Below, piece by piece: positions 54,553 to 64,000 of a stretch of 64,000 bases of DNA (the stretch's first letter is position 1; each line of letters begins with the position of its first letter). A program made the translations under genes and the position numbers. This stretch comes from Ceratopteris richardii (Eukaryota > Streptophyta > Polypodiopsida > Polypodiales > Pteridaceae): assembly GCA_020310875.1 (NCBI GenBank), contig CM035417.1, forward strand, positions 105,938,647 through 106,002,646, in the 5' to 3' direction. Below the pieces are notes generated by a model. That model did not search any database. It saw only the letters and a program-made list of their open reading frames with translations, and was not told the DNA's origin.

Positions 54553-57500
54553 TTTTAAATATGATTTCTTTAAATGTGAAGGGGCTCACTGACCTTGTAA
54601 GAGCGAAAGTCTCTGTCTCCTGACCTGATCTACCAGTAGGAAGTTAAAGTTTATGATTTCAAACTTAAATTGCTAAATCGTTTTTCGGCTAGACTTGACA
54701 CACATTATATGAACGCCATCAAAGTGCAAGAGCTTTGGCAATTCTTCGCTGAGATTAATGCTTCCATGCAACTTTCTGATCATGTCCACTTTATGATCAA
54801 CCTTTACAATAATAGCCCTAACTTTAAGGTTGAATGGATTCATCTACATTCTTCGCTTCTTGAAGGTTCCTCTATCTTAGGTAAAACTAGGAACATTTTT
54901 AGGAGTCAATTCAAAGATGCTACTTCCCCTATGCTCACTTGGGAAAAATACATTAAAGAGATGCAACATCTCCTTACCCATTATAAATGCTTCACTAAGG
55001 AAATTATGGCCAGAAGAAGGATGATGATTATCAAAGAAATAGAAGACTGTGCAAATCACAATCATTCTAGTAAGAGGGTCATGTAACTTCAGGATAGATT
55101 AAGTTTTGAAGACCTTCTCTTGCTTCTAGTGCCCTTGCCTCTTCAAGGGAACTTCAGGCTCATAAGGTTGACAAACCTAACAAATATATGTTTGATAGGA
55201 TGAAAAAGAAAAAGACAAAAGGTTTCCTTCATATGATCAAGAAGATTTTTGGTAGACATGCTAATGATATCAATGAGAATTTATAGGAGGTTTTATGCTT
55301 CTTAGAAATGTTTTCTCTAGGCCCCCCAAGTGGGGGGAGGACATTCTAAGGGCCAGAGATCTTATTGCTCTTAAAAGCAAGAAAACTATTCCTCCTAGCT
55401 GGCTACCATGTTGGACCTACCCTCTCTACTAGCGAGGTTAGAGAAACCATTAGTAAACCAAAACATTGTAGATCTCCTAGATATGATGGTATTCCTAATG
55501 TGTTTTTCTTGACTGTTAGTGACTTTTTAATACCTTTTATTATTTTGATCTCACCATCTCCATGTTGTGTACTTTAGCTTGGACAGGTTTCATATTGTTA
55601 GTTCCCAACCTGCATTTAGCTTTAGTATGACCTACATCTAGCTTTAGTAGAAGAGATGCTCTCTCTACCTTCATCAATTGAGGAGTTTTTAAACTTATTT
55701 ACAAAAAAGGGACCCAAGGATGACTTAAATAATTGGAGACATATTTCTTGTCTGACTTCTATCTACAAAAACTTGATAACCTTATAAAAAGATGGACTAG
55801 AGCTTCATCGTCTAATCTCTCCATGAATAAGGAGTAAGACAAAACTTCATAAGAAATGTTAATACCCTTTTTGGAAATGTTAATTCTAGAATCACCATTA
55901 ATAGCCACCTTTCTAGCTCCTTCAAACTTCAAAGATCTATTAGACAAGGAGGCCCCCTAGCTCCTCTTCTTTTTGCAATTGCTATTCATGCCTTTGGTTG
56001 GCCTGTCAAGGATTGCATGAATAATGAACAAATTGGAGGAAATGATATTGAGGGGTCTCCCTCCCAACCTCGATTGTAGATGTTGGCTGATGATACTAAT
56101 ATGATTCTCAAAGTTAATGATGTTTTTGCTAAAACATTTCCAAAATGTTTGAACACTTTTCTGTTTGGCGACTCGGTCTATTGTTAATCATCACAATTTT
56201 TTTTTCTATGCCTCCAATCATCACGCTCCCCTATGTGTTATCAACTACAATTCTAAACTTATTCAAGAAGGAACCATCTTCAGATTGCTTGGTATTCCTA
56301 TGGGTTTTGATGTTACATTTGACCAAAAATGGGACTGAGTGCTTAACAAACACAGAATTAAGGTTTTTTAAAGGGTTGTTCTTAAACACAATCTATCATA
56401 TAGGATCTTTGTTTTGAATCACTACATTTTTCCTTGTTTGATCTACTTTTTATCTTGTTGGAAACCTAATAGAAAGCAGAGGAATCAATTGGTTGCTCTT
56501 GCTAGAAGACTTCTTTGGGGAGGAACTCATGTGGATAGTAAAATTTCTAAAGTAGCTTGGTGTATGTGTTGCATGAAGGAGGAAGGGGGCCTTGGAATTC
56601 TCTATCCTGCTACAATGGCCACCATGATGTCTGCAAAGTGGATCATAGCGCCACTCAATCTTCTATTTTTGGCACTTTATTGATAAAAATACACTGTAAT
56701 CTGTTTTATGTTACATGTTATAAAGCTTGGAATACCCTTAACTTTTGGGATATTTTTTCTTCTCCTTATGATGTGGTGCCCATAGGAAATAGACATTGTG
56801 TCAATATGTGGAATGCTTGGGGACAAATTAAAAGGGGTTAGGTGTTAAGTTTTGATTTTGATACTAACCTTTCCTTCCTTATTTAGGGCTCTATCTGGAT
56901 ATGCTAAAGGCCACACTTGGACCAAAAAACTATTGGTATCAAGGAGATTAAGTGTAGAAAACTAGGATTTCACACATGGGCCAACTTAACCCACAATGGT
57001 GAGCTGCTTTCTAACTAGTGCATATTAAGTATTACTTACTTGTTCTCTTACTGTAAACAGATGCTTTTGGATAATAAAAGAATTCTTGCTTGTTGGATGA
57101 GCAAATAGCACAATCAAAAGCAAGCGAGTTTAGTAGAAGTGGCAACTGATAGGTTTCAGATCTTTAAATCTAACATCATGCATGGAGGAGTGTGGAATGG
57201 TAGCAAGGCAAGGAAATTGAATATTGATGGGTCCATTTTCTGGTAGTGAGGATGATTTTTCCCAACTATTCAATAACTATTTTATGGATAACTATAACAT
57301 AAGCTACAGTTTTCAGAAGCTTAGATTGCAAGAGACTCTACTAGGAGTATGTACAAGAACGAATGTTTGAATGTTACCTATGGCACATTTGGAGGCCCAT
57401 CATTTTGTGGAACATATGGAATAGTAGAAATCAAATCTTTTATAACTCAAGAAAAAGTATTTTACCTTTTCATGTATTTTTGAGCTGAAAAAAGTAGTTA

Positions 57501-57640
57501 AAAAATTTATCACCCTAATTAGGGATACCCCTCCTAAGAATTATAGTACATATGCTTTGCTTTGTAGAATCAAATACCATAAATGGATGGAAACCCTTCT
57601 AGCTTTGTACTCTATCTAGATATTCCTAATGTTGTATTCC
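54553..57640 (+). pseudogene. LINE-B ORF2 relic
   Basis: Endonuclease start MISLNVKGLTDLVR at about 54559, but most of the endonuclease is deleted: text jumps quickly to PDLIYQ and then to linker sequence (open frame 54670-55086). RT motifs: SPRYDGIPNVFF near 55480 (for SPGPDG), RSIRQGGPLAPLLFAIAIHA at 55933-55990 and LADDTNMI (55-56 kb junction, about 56083) keeping the DD pair. Then YFLSCWKPNRKQ and GGLGILYPATMATMMSAKW (about 56450-56640). Stops and frameshifts are frequent. Confidence 0.8.
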
Positions 57641-57740
57641 CTAGATTAATGCTACCTTGTGGTCGATTGGTGGGGGCTTTCCCACTCCATTCTTGTACTT
57701 TTTGGTATTAATATTTAACTCTTTGTGTTCTGAAAAAAAT

Positions 57741-58079
57741 AAAGTGATATAAAGAAAATGATTTTGAGATGCTACGATTGCTCTCTATGAATTGAACGCA
57801 CTGGCACATAGTACGAATGAGCAATCTTGTGTCACTCTCTTTGAAACCACCCTAAATGGGCCACAATTGTTGAAGAGAGAGCAAACAAGAGAGAAGCACA
57901 TATAGAAAGAGAGTCAAGATCTTGCATGTTTTTATGCTTTGGAGCCTCTTAAATTGCATAGCTTTACCATAGTGATTAATGGATGGTGCAATCACAGTTG
58001 ATAGATGTTGGTGGAAGAGAATCCAAGCCCATAGACTTGGATGATTAACATATCTCTCATATAAGCCATACATGATACC
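57741..58079. other. Gene-free stretch
   Basis: Between the LINE-B tail and a diverged LTR. No motif seen; may include the outer part of that LTR. Confidence 0.35.
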
Positions 58080-58733
58080 TTTTACCTTTGTAAAAGTGCG
58101 TTACTTTGACATGGAGTTAGGAAGCATCAAATCTTGAGTTATTTGGAAGATGATTAATGAGATGACATATCCTATGGTTTGGGACTCACTTTTAGGTGAG
58201 AATTTGAACTTGAATTCAAAGATTGGCTCCAAACTCAACTATAAAAGTAGCTCAAAAGACACATGTGCAAAGGTCTCGATTTGGGAGAGCAATAGAGAGG
58301 GACCTTATCTAATTTGAGAGCTCACTCCATAGCTCAATCACTACCCTCACATTGTGCAATAGATAATTTCCAATGATATTGTATTTCTATGTGATCTAAA
58401 TTTTGATTATATATTTAGTTCACTTCTCTGCTATGACTACTTAAGAACAATGATGTTCTGAGAGCTTGTTCTCAGAGCATGGTTGACAATTTGATGTGAT
58501 TTAAAGCATCATAGATTCACTATATTTTCTAGTTTATAGTTACAAAGTTCCATGCTTATCGGTTCTCCAAAGCTTGAGATATACTCACTTCATTACTCTC
58601 TGGTCTATTGACTCATGCATCCCAAAAATGTAAGGCAGGTCCTGTGATTTGCTAAACATCATACTCAGTGTGTAGTTCATCTTTTTTATTGAAATGAGTT
58701 ATGATTGGTAGCTATCTCGGTTAAATAGATACC
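58080..58733 (+). mobile_element. Diverged LTR related to copia-A LTR
   Basis: Shared landmarks in the right order with the copia-A LTR: CCAAACTCAACTATAAA (58229-58245, the TATA region), GTTCACTTCTCTGCTATGACTA-like text, TTTAAAGCAT, CTCAGTGTGTAGTTCATC and GAAATGAGTTA. Heavily substituted. Truncated at 58733 by the gypsy LTR on the other strand. Confidence 0.45.
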
Positions 58734-59181
58734 TGCAATAGAACAAGGATTACGACCACCACATGCTAGAGAGATGACTCTCCTCCCAACCAAATGCCTC
58801 TATATATAGCTCTCTCTAGGGGACTGCCTTCTTGGGCAGGTGGATACTAACCATCCAAGTGTCAGCCATGTAACTACATGTGCACCAAGTGTCCCAGTTA
58901 ACTCGAGTTAACTCAAGTGGATGCTTCTAGAAGGCTCTAGAGCTCTTTGGGCAAAACACTCTCCCCATGTACCCCATGGGGGTTGAACCCAAGACCTCGT
59001 CCTTCACACCCTTGAGTCTTAACCACTAAGCTAAGTGGTTCACTTGTTCACAAGAGCACAAGACCTCCTAGTAAGTCTAAACTCGAGATCTTTGGTCATA
59101 CACATGGATGACCAAACGGTGTCCGATTTCAGATCTGTCTGAACCGGCTAGACCCTTGGATCATAGACTTACTTTATTACA
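58734..59181 (-). mobile_element. Gypsy-type LTR (3' side), minus strand
   Basis: On the minus strand it begins TGTAATAAAGTAAG at 59181 and ends GTTCTATTGCA at 58734, about 448 bp with TG...CA ends. TATATATAG on the minus strand near 58808. It matches the LTR at 27860-28443. Just upstream on the minus strand lies a typical gypsy pol terminus. The internal region would extend rightward toward the window edge. Confidence 0.7.
58953..59036 (-). ncRNA. tRNA-like Pol III module in gypsy LTR
   Basis: Minus strand: A-box-like TAGCTTAGTGGTTAAG (59033-59018), B-box-like GGGTTCAACCCC (about 58990-58979), then TTTT at 58956-58953. The 44-base A-to-B distance equals that in a tRNA gene. A 3' acceptor half does not pair with the 5' side, so it is tRNA-derived rather than a tRNA. 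Confidence 0.5.
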
Positions 59182-59230
59182 TTCTTCCCCCCTTGGAAAA
59201 TATTTTCGTCCTCGAAAATAGAGCTATATA
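59182..59230 (-). pseudogene. Gypsy pol C-terminal remnant
   Basis: Minus-strand reading FEDENIFQGGEE (59221-59186) directly before the LTR resembles the usual gypsy ending in which an FxDE motif is followed by a Lys/Gln-GGE tail. Only this tip is recognisable. Confidence 0.45.
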
Positions 59231-59255
59231 CATACTGTAGGCAACCCCCGAGCCT

Positions 59256-59307
59256 CATGTTCTAAAACTGGAAGAACATGGTCATGTTCTAGAACTGGAA
59301 GAACATG
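59256..59307 (+). repeat. Tandem pair of 25-bp palindromic units
   Basis: 59256-59280 and 59283-59307, one mismatch. Each has arms CATGTTCT and AGAACATG around a 9-base centre. Confidence 0.9.
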
Positions 59308-62300
59308 TCTCATCTCTGTGGTGGCATCCTTGCCCAAATGATTCAAAACACTATCTCGCTTTGCACTTTGATAAACTAGTCAAAGTACAAAATAGTGAAT
59401 GAATAATAAAGGTGGATCTAAACAGATATCCCTGGCTAATTCACAGTTTCTGGATGTGCGATCTAGGCACAAACATGTGAATTAGGTGGATTCAAATTAC
59501 TAGTCCATTTCTGCGCATGTCTGGTGCATAGACTTAGTAATGAAGGTGGGATTCTTATCCCTCGTAAGACTTTGAGAATTCTTGATTCACTTGAATTTGT
59601 TTTGGAGAACTTGAAGTTTGGTTGTCCCATACATCTAACTTTAGATGTCTGTATAATGGTTTACTTTTATCTAACAGTTACTTGATTTTTTCACCCGACT
59701 AGAGGACTACTCTGTCCCAATGAGTTGAAAAAATCCTATGTAAATTGTAGGAGAAAGTTTACCATTCCGGTGGAATCAACCATACTAACTGCACCAATTC
59801 AAATTCAAAATGAAAATTGTCCAACTTAGGACACTTTTCTCAAAGACTTTTAACTGAAAGTTCTTGGGAATTGTCAATCTAATGAGCAATTCCTAACTTC
59901 TTGATTCTAGAGTATACTGGACTCTAGGAAATTATTTATGCTATAACTTGAAGCAAAATCAAATGAATAAGTCTTCTTAGACTTATCATCTTTTGAAGAT
60001 TGAAAAGGTTCTTGTACATAACATCTATCTAGGATGTTCAAGTTAGTTATCTAATTCTAACCGGCTAGCCCTGGTCTTTTGCAAAAGGAATCAGATACCA
60101 TATCTGAGTCAATTCCAAAAGATTTGGAAAGCGGAAAGAGATAACTAAGACTTTGTACAACCAATTCAAACTTCGCACATACATAAACTTGCTATGAGTC
60201 AAAGACTAGATGACTCACGACTTCAACTTTTCAAAGATCTATTTCAACAAGATATTGAAGCATTGTTTTTATCTTTAAGAGAAATAAGCTAGTTTCTCAA
60301 AAAGATACAAAAAAAATCAAAAACATCATCCAACCACAAGATACTAGTGTGGTAACCAACATCAGTGTGTCGACCCACTTAGGTTCTGTCGATGAGTTTC
60401 GTATTCAAATAATGCTTCACTTGAGACTAAGTTCAGGTCACATTCAATCTTTTTGACTCCGTGAATGCAATTCTTGTGCATTTCTTTGAGTCTAAAAGAG
60501 TGAATTTTATCAAGTTACACTAGGAACTTGATGCTTGACTTAGTCAATTAAATCTTTAATTGAAAAGATCAACTCAAAATCAAAGTCCAACTTCTTTCAG
60601 AAATTTATCAAATATTTCTGATCAATAACACTTAAATTTGAAGTGTTCTATGAAGATCTTGGAAGTTACTTACTTCATATCTTCAGTTTCCTTAATCTTG
60701 AAGTTACCTTGAAGTATCGTAAGATACTACTTTCATCCTTTACGAATTAAACTTTTCCTTGAAGTCTTAAGTCCCTTGAGGATGAAACCTAACTTCAAAA
60801 TCCAAACTAGGACTAAAAGATAATCATCCTCCCACGGTCCGATGTCCCATTCCATCTTTCCTACATCAATCTGAGTATAAAATCTGGTGTCCCATACCAC
60901 CCTATTTTATATTCACATTAATGTGTGGGTGATTCTTATCCAAAAGTCTAAACATCTCTTGATAGAGTACCTTATTTCTTCAATTCTTTTACAAGAATTG
61001 GAAGTTTCAGGCATTACCTCTAACTAGATTTTCCTAGGTTTTGATTCCTTCGCATGATCACCTCAGAATCATGTGCTTTGCCTTGGAAACTTGAAAACCT
61101 CTTTGACAGAATATCAATCAGAATTCCAAGTTCTTGAATTTTCTCGAATTCAAGTTCAATTGGTTTACCCTTGACCAATTTTGTAGCGACAAGAGCGTTT
61201 GACTTCTTGTCTTTAGATTCCTTTCTTTACTGGTGCTTTAGGTACCTTCCCCGGGGACTTTATTTAGGAATCTCTTTACTGCTTAAGTCTTAAGCATCCG
61301 CTCATGCTTTCTGGATTTGTACCAAAAATCCCTTTAAGGATAGGTAAACACTTATGGTTTACCTTCCACAGACTTAATTACCATTTTCACGGTTGCAGAC
61401 TACATTCTTGGAATTTCTTTACTCTGTTCAGACTTGGAACAACTTACTCTTTTTCACAGTTTTCCATCGAATAAATGGAACTTGAATGAATAATTCCCAA
61501 AAGGAATTTTATTGCCAATACTTGGGCAATCTACAAAGTAGTTCTAATCGCACATTACTTGGACAATCATGGCCAAGATTGATCAAGTCTGGTTGATCTT
61601 GCGATAAAAATAAAGACTTAGTCTTTATCTTTTAAGATCTCTTAAACTATCTTAAGCTTCTTTGCTTACCTGCAGGATTTTAGAGATCTTTCCCCCAACT
61701 TAAGTCCAAGCATTTTCTAATGCTTTTCAGATTCCAAAGCTAAGAATCTTTGATATACCGTTAGGTTATATCACTCATTTGGACTTAAATACCAAAACTG
61801 GTGGTTAGGGATTTACTGGGAACTACTTACTCTATAACTTTTCTTGAAAGATGCTAGTCTCACGTCTGGGGAGATTTTTCTTTCAAGAACTTTTTGATTC
61901 CTATCAAGTAATACTAGGCTATAATTTGAAGCAAATGATTCATCCAAAAAATTTACTGATTCAATTGTATTTATTTCCTGAGTATCAAACTAGAGACGAA
62001 ATATCACATTTGCCAGTATGAAAGTTTAAGTTGAACTTTCATTTATGTGATATCGACTTCTATTCTTGAGTTGGATACAAAACTCATTATTATTGGTCAA
62101 TCTTCAGATGTTACTAGAGTCCTTTAAACATATTTCACCAATCAAAATTATGTTTAAAGTCCAAGCATCTATTGATGATTGATCCAATAGTAATGTTACT
62201 GTGAACACAACTTTGAACTTTATAACTTGTTTAGGAGAAGTTCATGGATTCAAGATCCGTTTCTTGGAACTTTCTATTCCTAAATAAAAAGTTCACACTT

Positions 62301-64000
62301 GCTTCAAGTCTTTAGGAACTTATATTATTTCCTAAAGATTGCTTAGCTAGTTGCATCATTTACCAGAGATGCAACTATGGAACCTAACATCCTTTTATTG
62401 ACGTCAAGGATCAATTGATGTTGAGGTTTAACCTTTGATTTCCATCACCCCTTGGGATGAAATCAAATAAAAATTTATAAAAGCTTGGTACCTTTATATC
62501 TTGGCAAAACATTTATATCCTAAAGAGGTTTTGCCTTCATCATTCCTTGGACCTATTATATAATATGAATTTATGTGTATTTTGGGAAGAGTTCATGAAT
62601 CAATTAAGATCCTCTACTTGGAACATCTTCCTTCCCAACGCTAAATTCATCTTGAACATAGTAGGAGAATGATCTCACATGAAATAGAAGGCTTGACTAT
62701 TTCATATCTCAATTCCAAAAAGTTACTTACCGAGGTTTCATCATGAGATACAAATCTTGAAACCACAAGAAACTTCTTTAAAACTTTCGAAATCTTCTAA
62801 ATAGAAGAGTGCTCATGGAACTTTGGAAATATAGTTGATGTTCTCATCCAACCTTGGGATGCTTGAGAAGTTACATAAAATATATAACTAATCATCTAAA
62901 GCTTTATCCGCATGACTTTCTAAGTACATCCAGGACTTAGAGTCATGATACATCACAAAAGAGTTTGCAAGTAATTAAATTTTCTTGGTCATCAAGGAAA
63001 TTTATTACTTAACTTTCTCTTAGTGCTTACTCATACCTAGCAAGACATCTAACATACTTAATTCTCATTAAGTATTTATGTTTGATAGTAGAGTATCGAC
63101 TTGGGAAGAAATTGACTAATTACTTGAGTTGCAAACTAGAACTAGTATGTCTTTGCAACTAACCAGTCCTTGGTCTTCCCTAATGTCAAACTGCGAGCTT
63201 TACAAAGTAAGCGAAATACTAAGAGAGTACATTTTCATATCTACTTGCAAACAGCATTCCATTCTTCCATGCAAATGCATGTATCTACATGCAAAAGCAT
63301 ATGTTCACATGCGTATGCATGCATGTTCTTTGCATGCTCAAAAAAGTAATACAATAATCATGCATGAACTTGATGCACGATTTTTTTCCTTGTACTAAGA
63401 ATGTATATCATGCAATCCTGATGCATGTATATCCTTTCCTTTGTCCTAATGCACTATGATATAAAAACATACCCTTGAAGTGCAATAGAAAACTTTACTC
63501 AATGGAAAGGAAATATGTATTTAAACTACCAAAATACATTCTTTGATGCACAAGGATCTTTTGAAATCAAGTCTTTCCTTAATGCAAACTAATGCTTGGA
63601 ATGAGAAATGGATTAATTCATTATTCCAATCTAGACTTAATCAATTGAAATCTTGGCTATTTCAATGTGCATCTATGATTAAGTGTAGAATAATGAAAAC
63701 AAGATAAATCAAGCATTAAGGCCAAGCAAAAACTGGAAAATACTTAGCTTTGATCAAAGCTTCGTCCATCCATTGATCCTTTGGAAGAGTGATTCATCCT
63801 CTTGATCCTTGCGAGGAGCCATTCACCTTCCTTTGATCATCAGGAAAATTTTTCCATGCAAAGACGATCCAACTTTCATAGCCATGCTCACATTTCTTCA
63901 AAACCTTGAAAATCGAAAGCACGATCATCCTTGCTCCGATCCAACATTGCTTGACTTTGGCTTTGATCACCAAGGATATGCGGTTGGATTTGGTTAGGGG
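59308..64000. other. Gene-free, degenerate repetitive stretch
   Basis: No frame over 90 codons and no retroelement motif. Similar blocks recur at roughly 340-455 bp: AAGTCTAAACAT (60943), AAGTCTTAAGCAT (61285), AAGTCCAAGCAT (61702) and AAGTCCAAGCAT (62157). A pair GAAGTTCATGGATTCAAGATC (62236) and GAGTTCATGAATCAATTAAGATC (62589) is followed by alignable text. It may be non-coding internal DNA of a large gypsy-like element. CATGCA words cluster at 63268-63330. Confidence 0.4.

Larger units (their letters stand above)
53041..57740 (+). mobile_element. LINE-B, old L1-type element, distinct from LINE-A
   Basis: Plus-strand LINE with both ORFs recognisable but broken throughout. It ends in a 3' UTR and an A-rich GAAAAAAATAAAG at about 57732-57744. 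Its protein sequence differs widely from LINE-A, so it represents another plant L1 lineage and a much older insertion. Its 5' end faces the 5' end of LINE-A3 (head to head) and may begin upstream of 53041. Confidence 0.85.

Noticed and set aside
58953..59036. Functional tRNA gene
   Set aside because: A and B boxes fit, but no acceptor-stem pairing or clear anticodon arm is present.

Overview
This is a stretch of plant nuclear DNA made almost entirely of transposable elements. I found no confident host gene, no rRNA, no functional tRNA and no CRISPR. A plant origin follows from the families present: L1-type LINEs whose ORF1 has a DUF4283-like domain plus a CCHC knuckle, Ty1/copia elements with plant-type domain order and a TGGTATCAGAGC primer site, and degraded Ty3/gypsy pol. 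Recent and very old elements nested together suggest a large, slowly purged genome, possibly a gymnosperm. That last point is a guess; the sequence does not name the species.

Layout. 1-4457: LINE-A1, cut by the window edge. 4.46-10 kb: decayed copia and gypsy pieces and a 342-bp tandem duplication. 10.0-12.7 kb: LINE scraps and a minus-strand copia relic. 13.3-17.6 kb: LINE-A4, minus strand, decayed and interrupted. 17.6-20.5 kb: no genes, except a CACTA-like miniature element. 20,497-26,903: LINE-A2, complete, bounded by a 14-bp target duplication, with a long CGACTGA-rich 5' UTR array. 27.9-28.4 kb: a gypsy LTR. 29.8-31.5 kb: copia-B gag/protease running into a microsatellite and a tRNA-like SINE head. 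32-35.7 kb: repetitive, gene-free DNA. 35,722-42,532: copia-A, complete with both LTRs but carrying three coding lesions. 43.7 kb: a long AC/AT/GT palindrome. 45.0-46.0 kb: a gypsy RT relic. 46.0-48.3 kb: the only stretch without an obvious transposon signature. 48,297-52,895: LINE-A3, minus strand, with an intact 1274-codon ORF2. 53.0-57.7 kb: LINE-B, an older and distinct LINE. 58.1-59.2 kb: a diverged LTR and a second gypsy LTR (minus). 59.2-64 kb: gene-free, degenerate repeats.

How the parts work together. In LINE-A, ORF1 (nucleic-acid binding) and ORF2 (endonuclease, RT, zinc-binding C terminus) are joined by an ATGA stop/start overlap kept in four copies, so ORF2 is probably translated by reinitiation after ORF1. 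A2 has an intact ORF1 and A3 an intact ORF2, so between them the window encodes a full protein set. The most unusual signals are the CGACTGA array in the A2 5' UTR and the tRNA-like A-box/B-box/TTTT modules inside the gypsy LTRs. All comparisons were made by eye.
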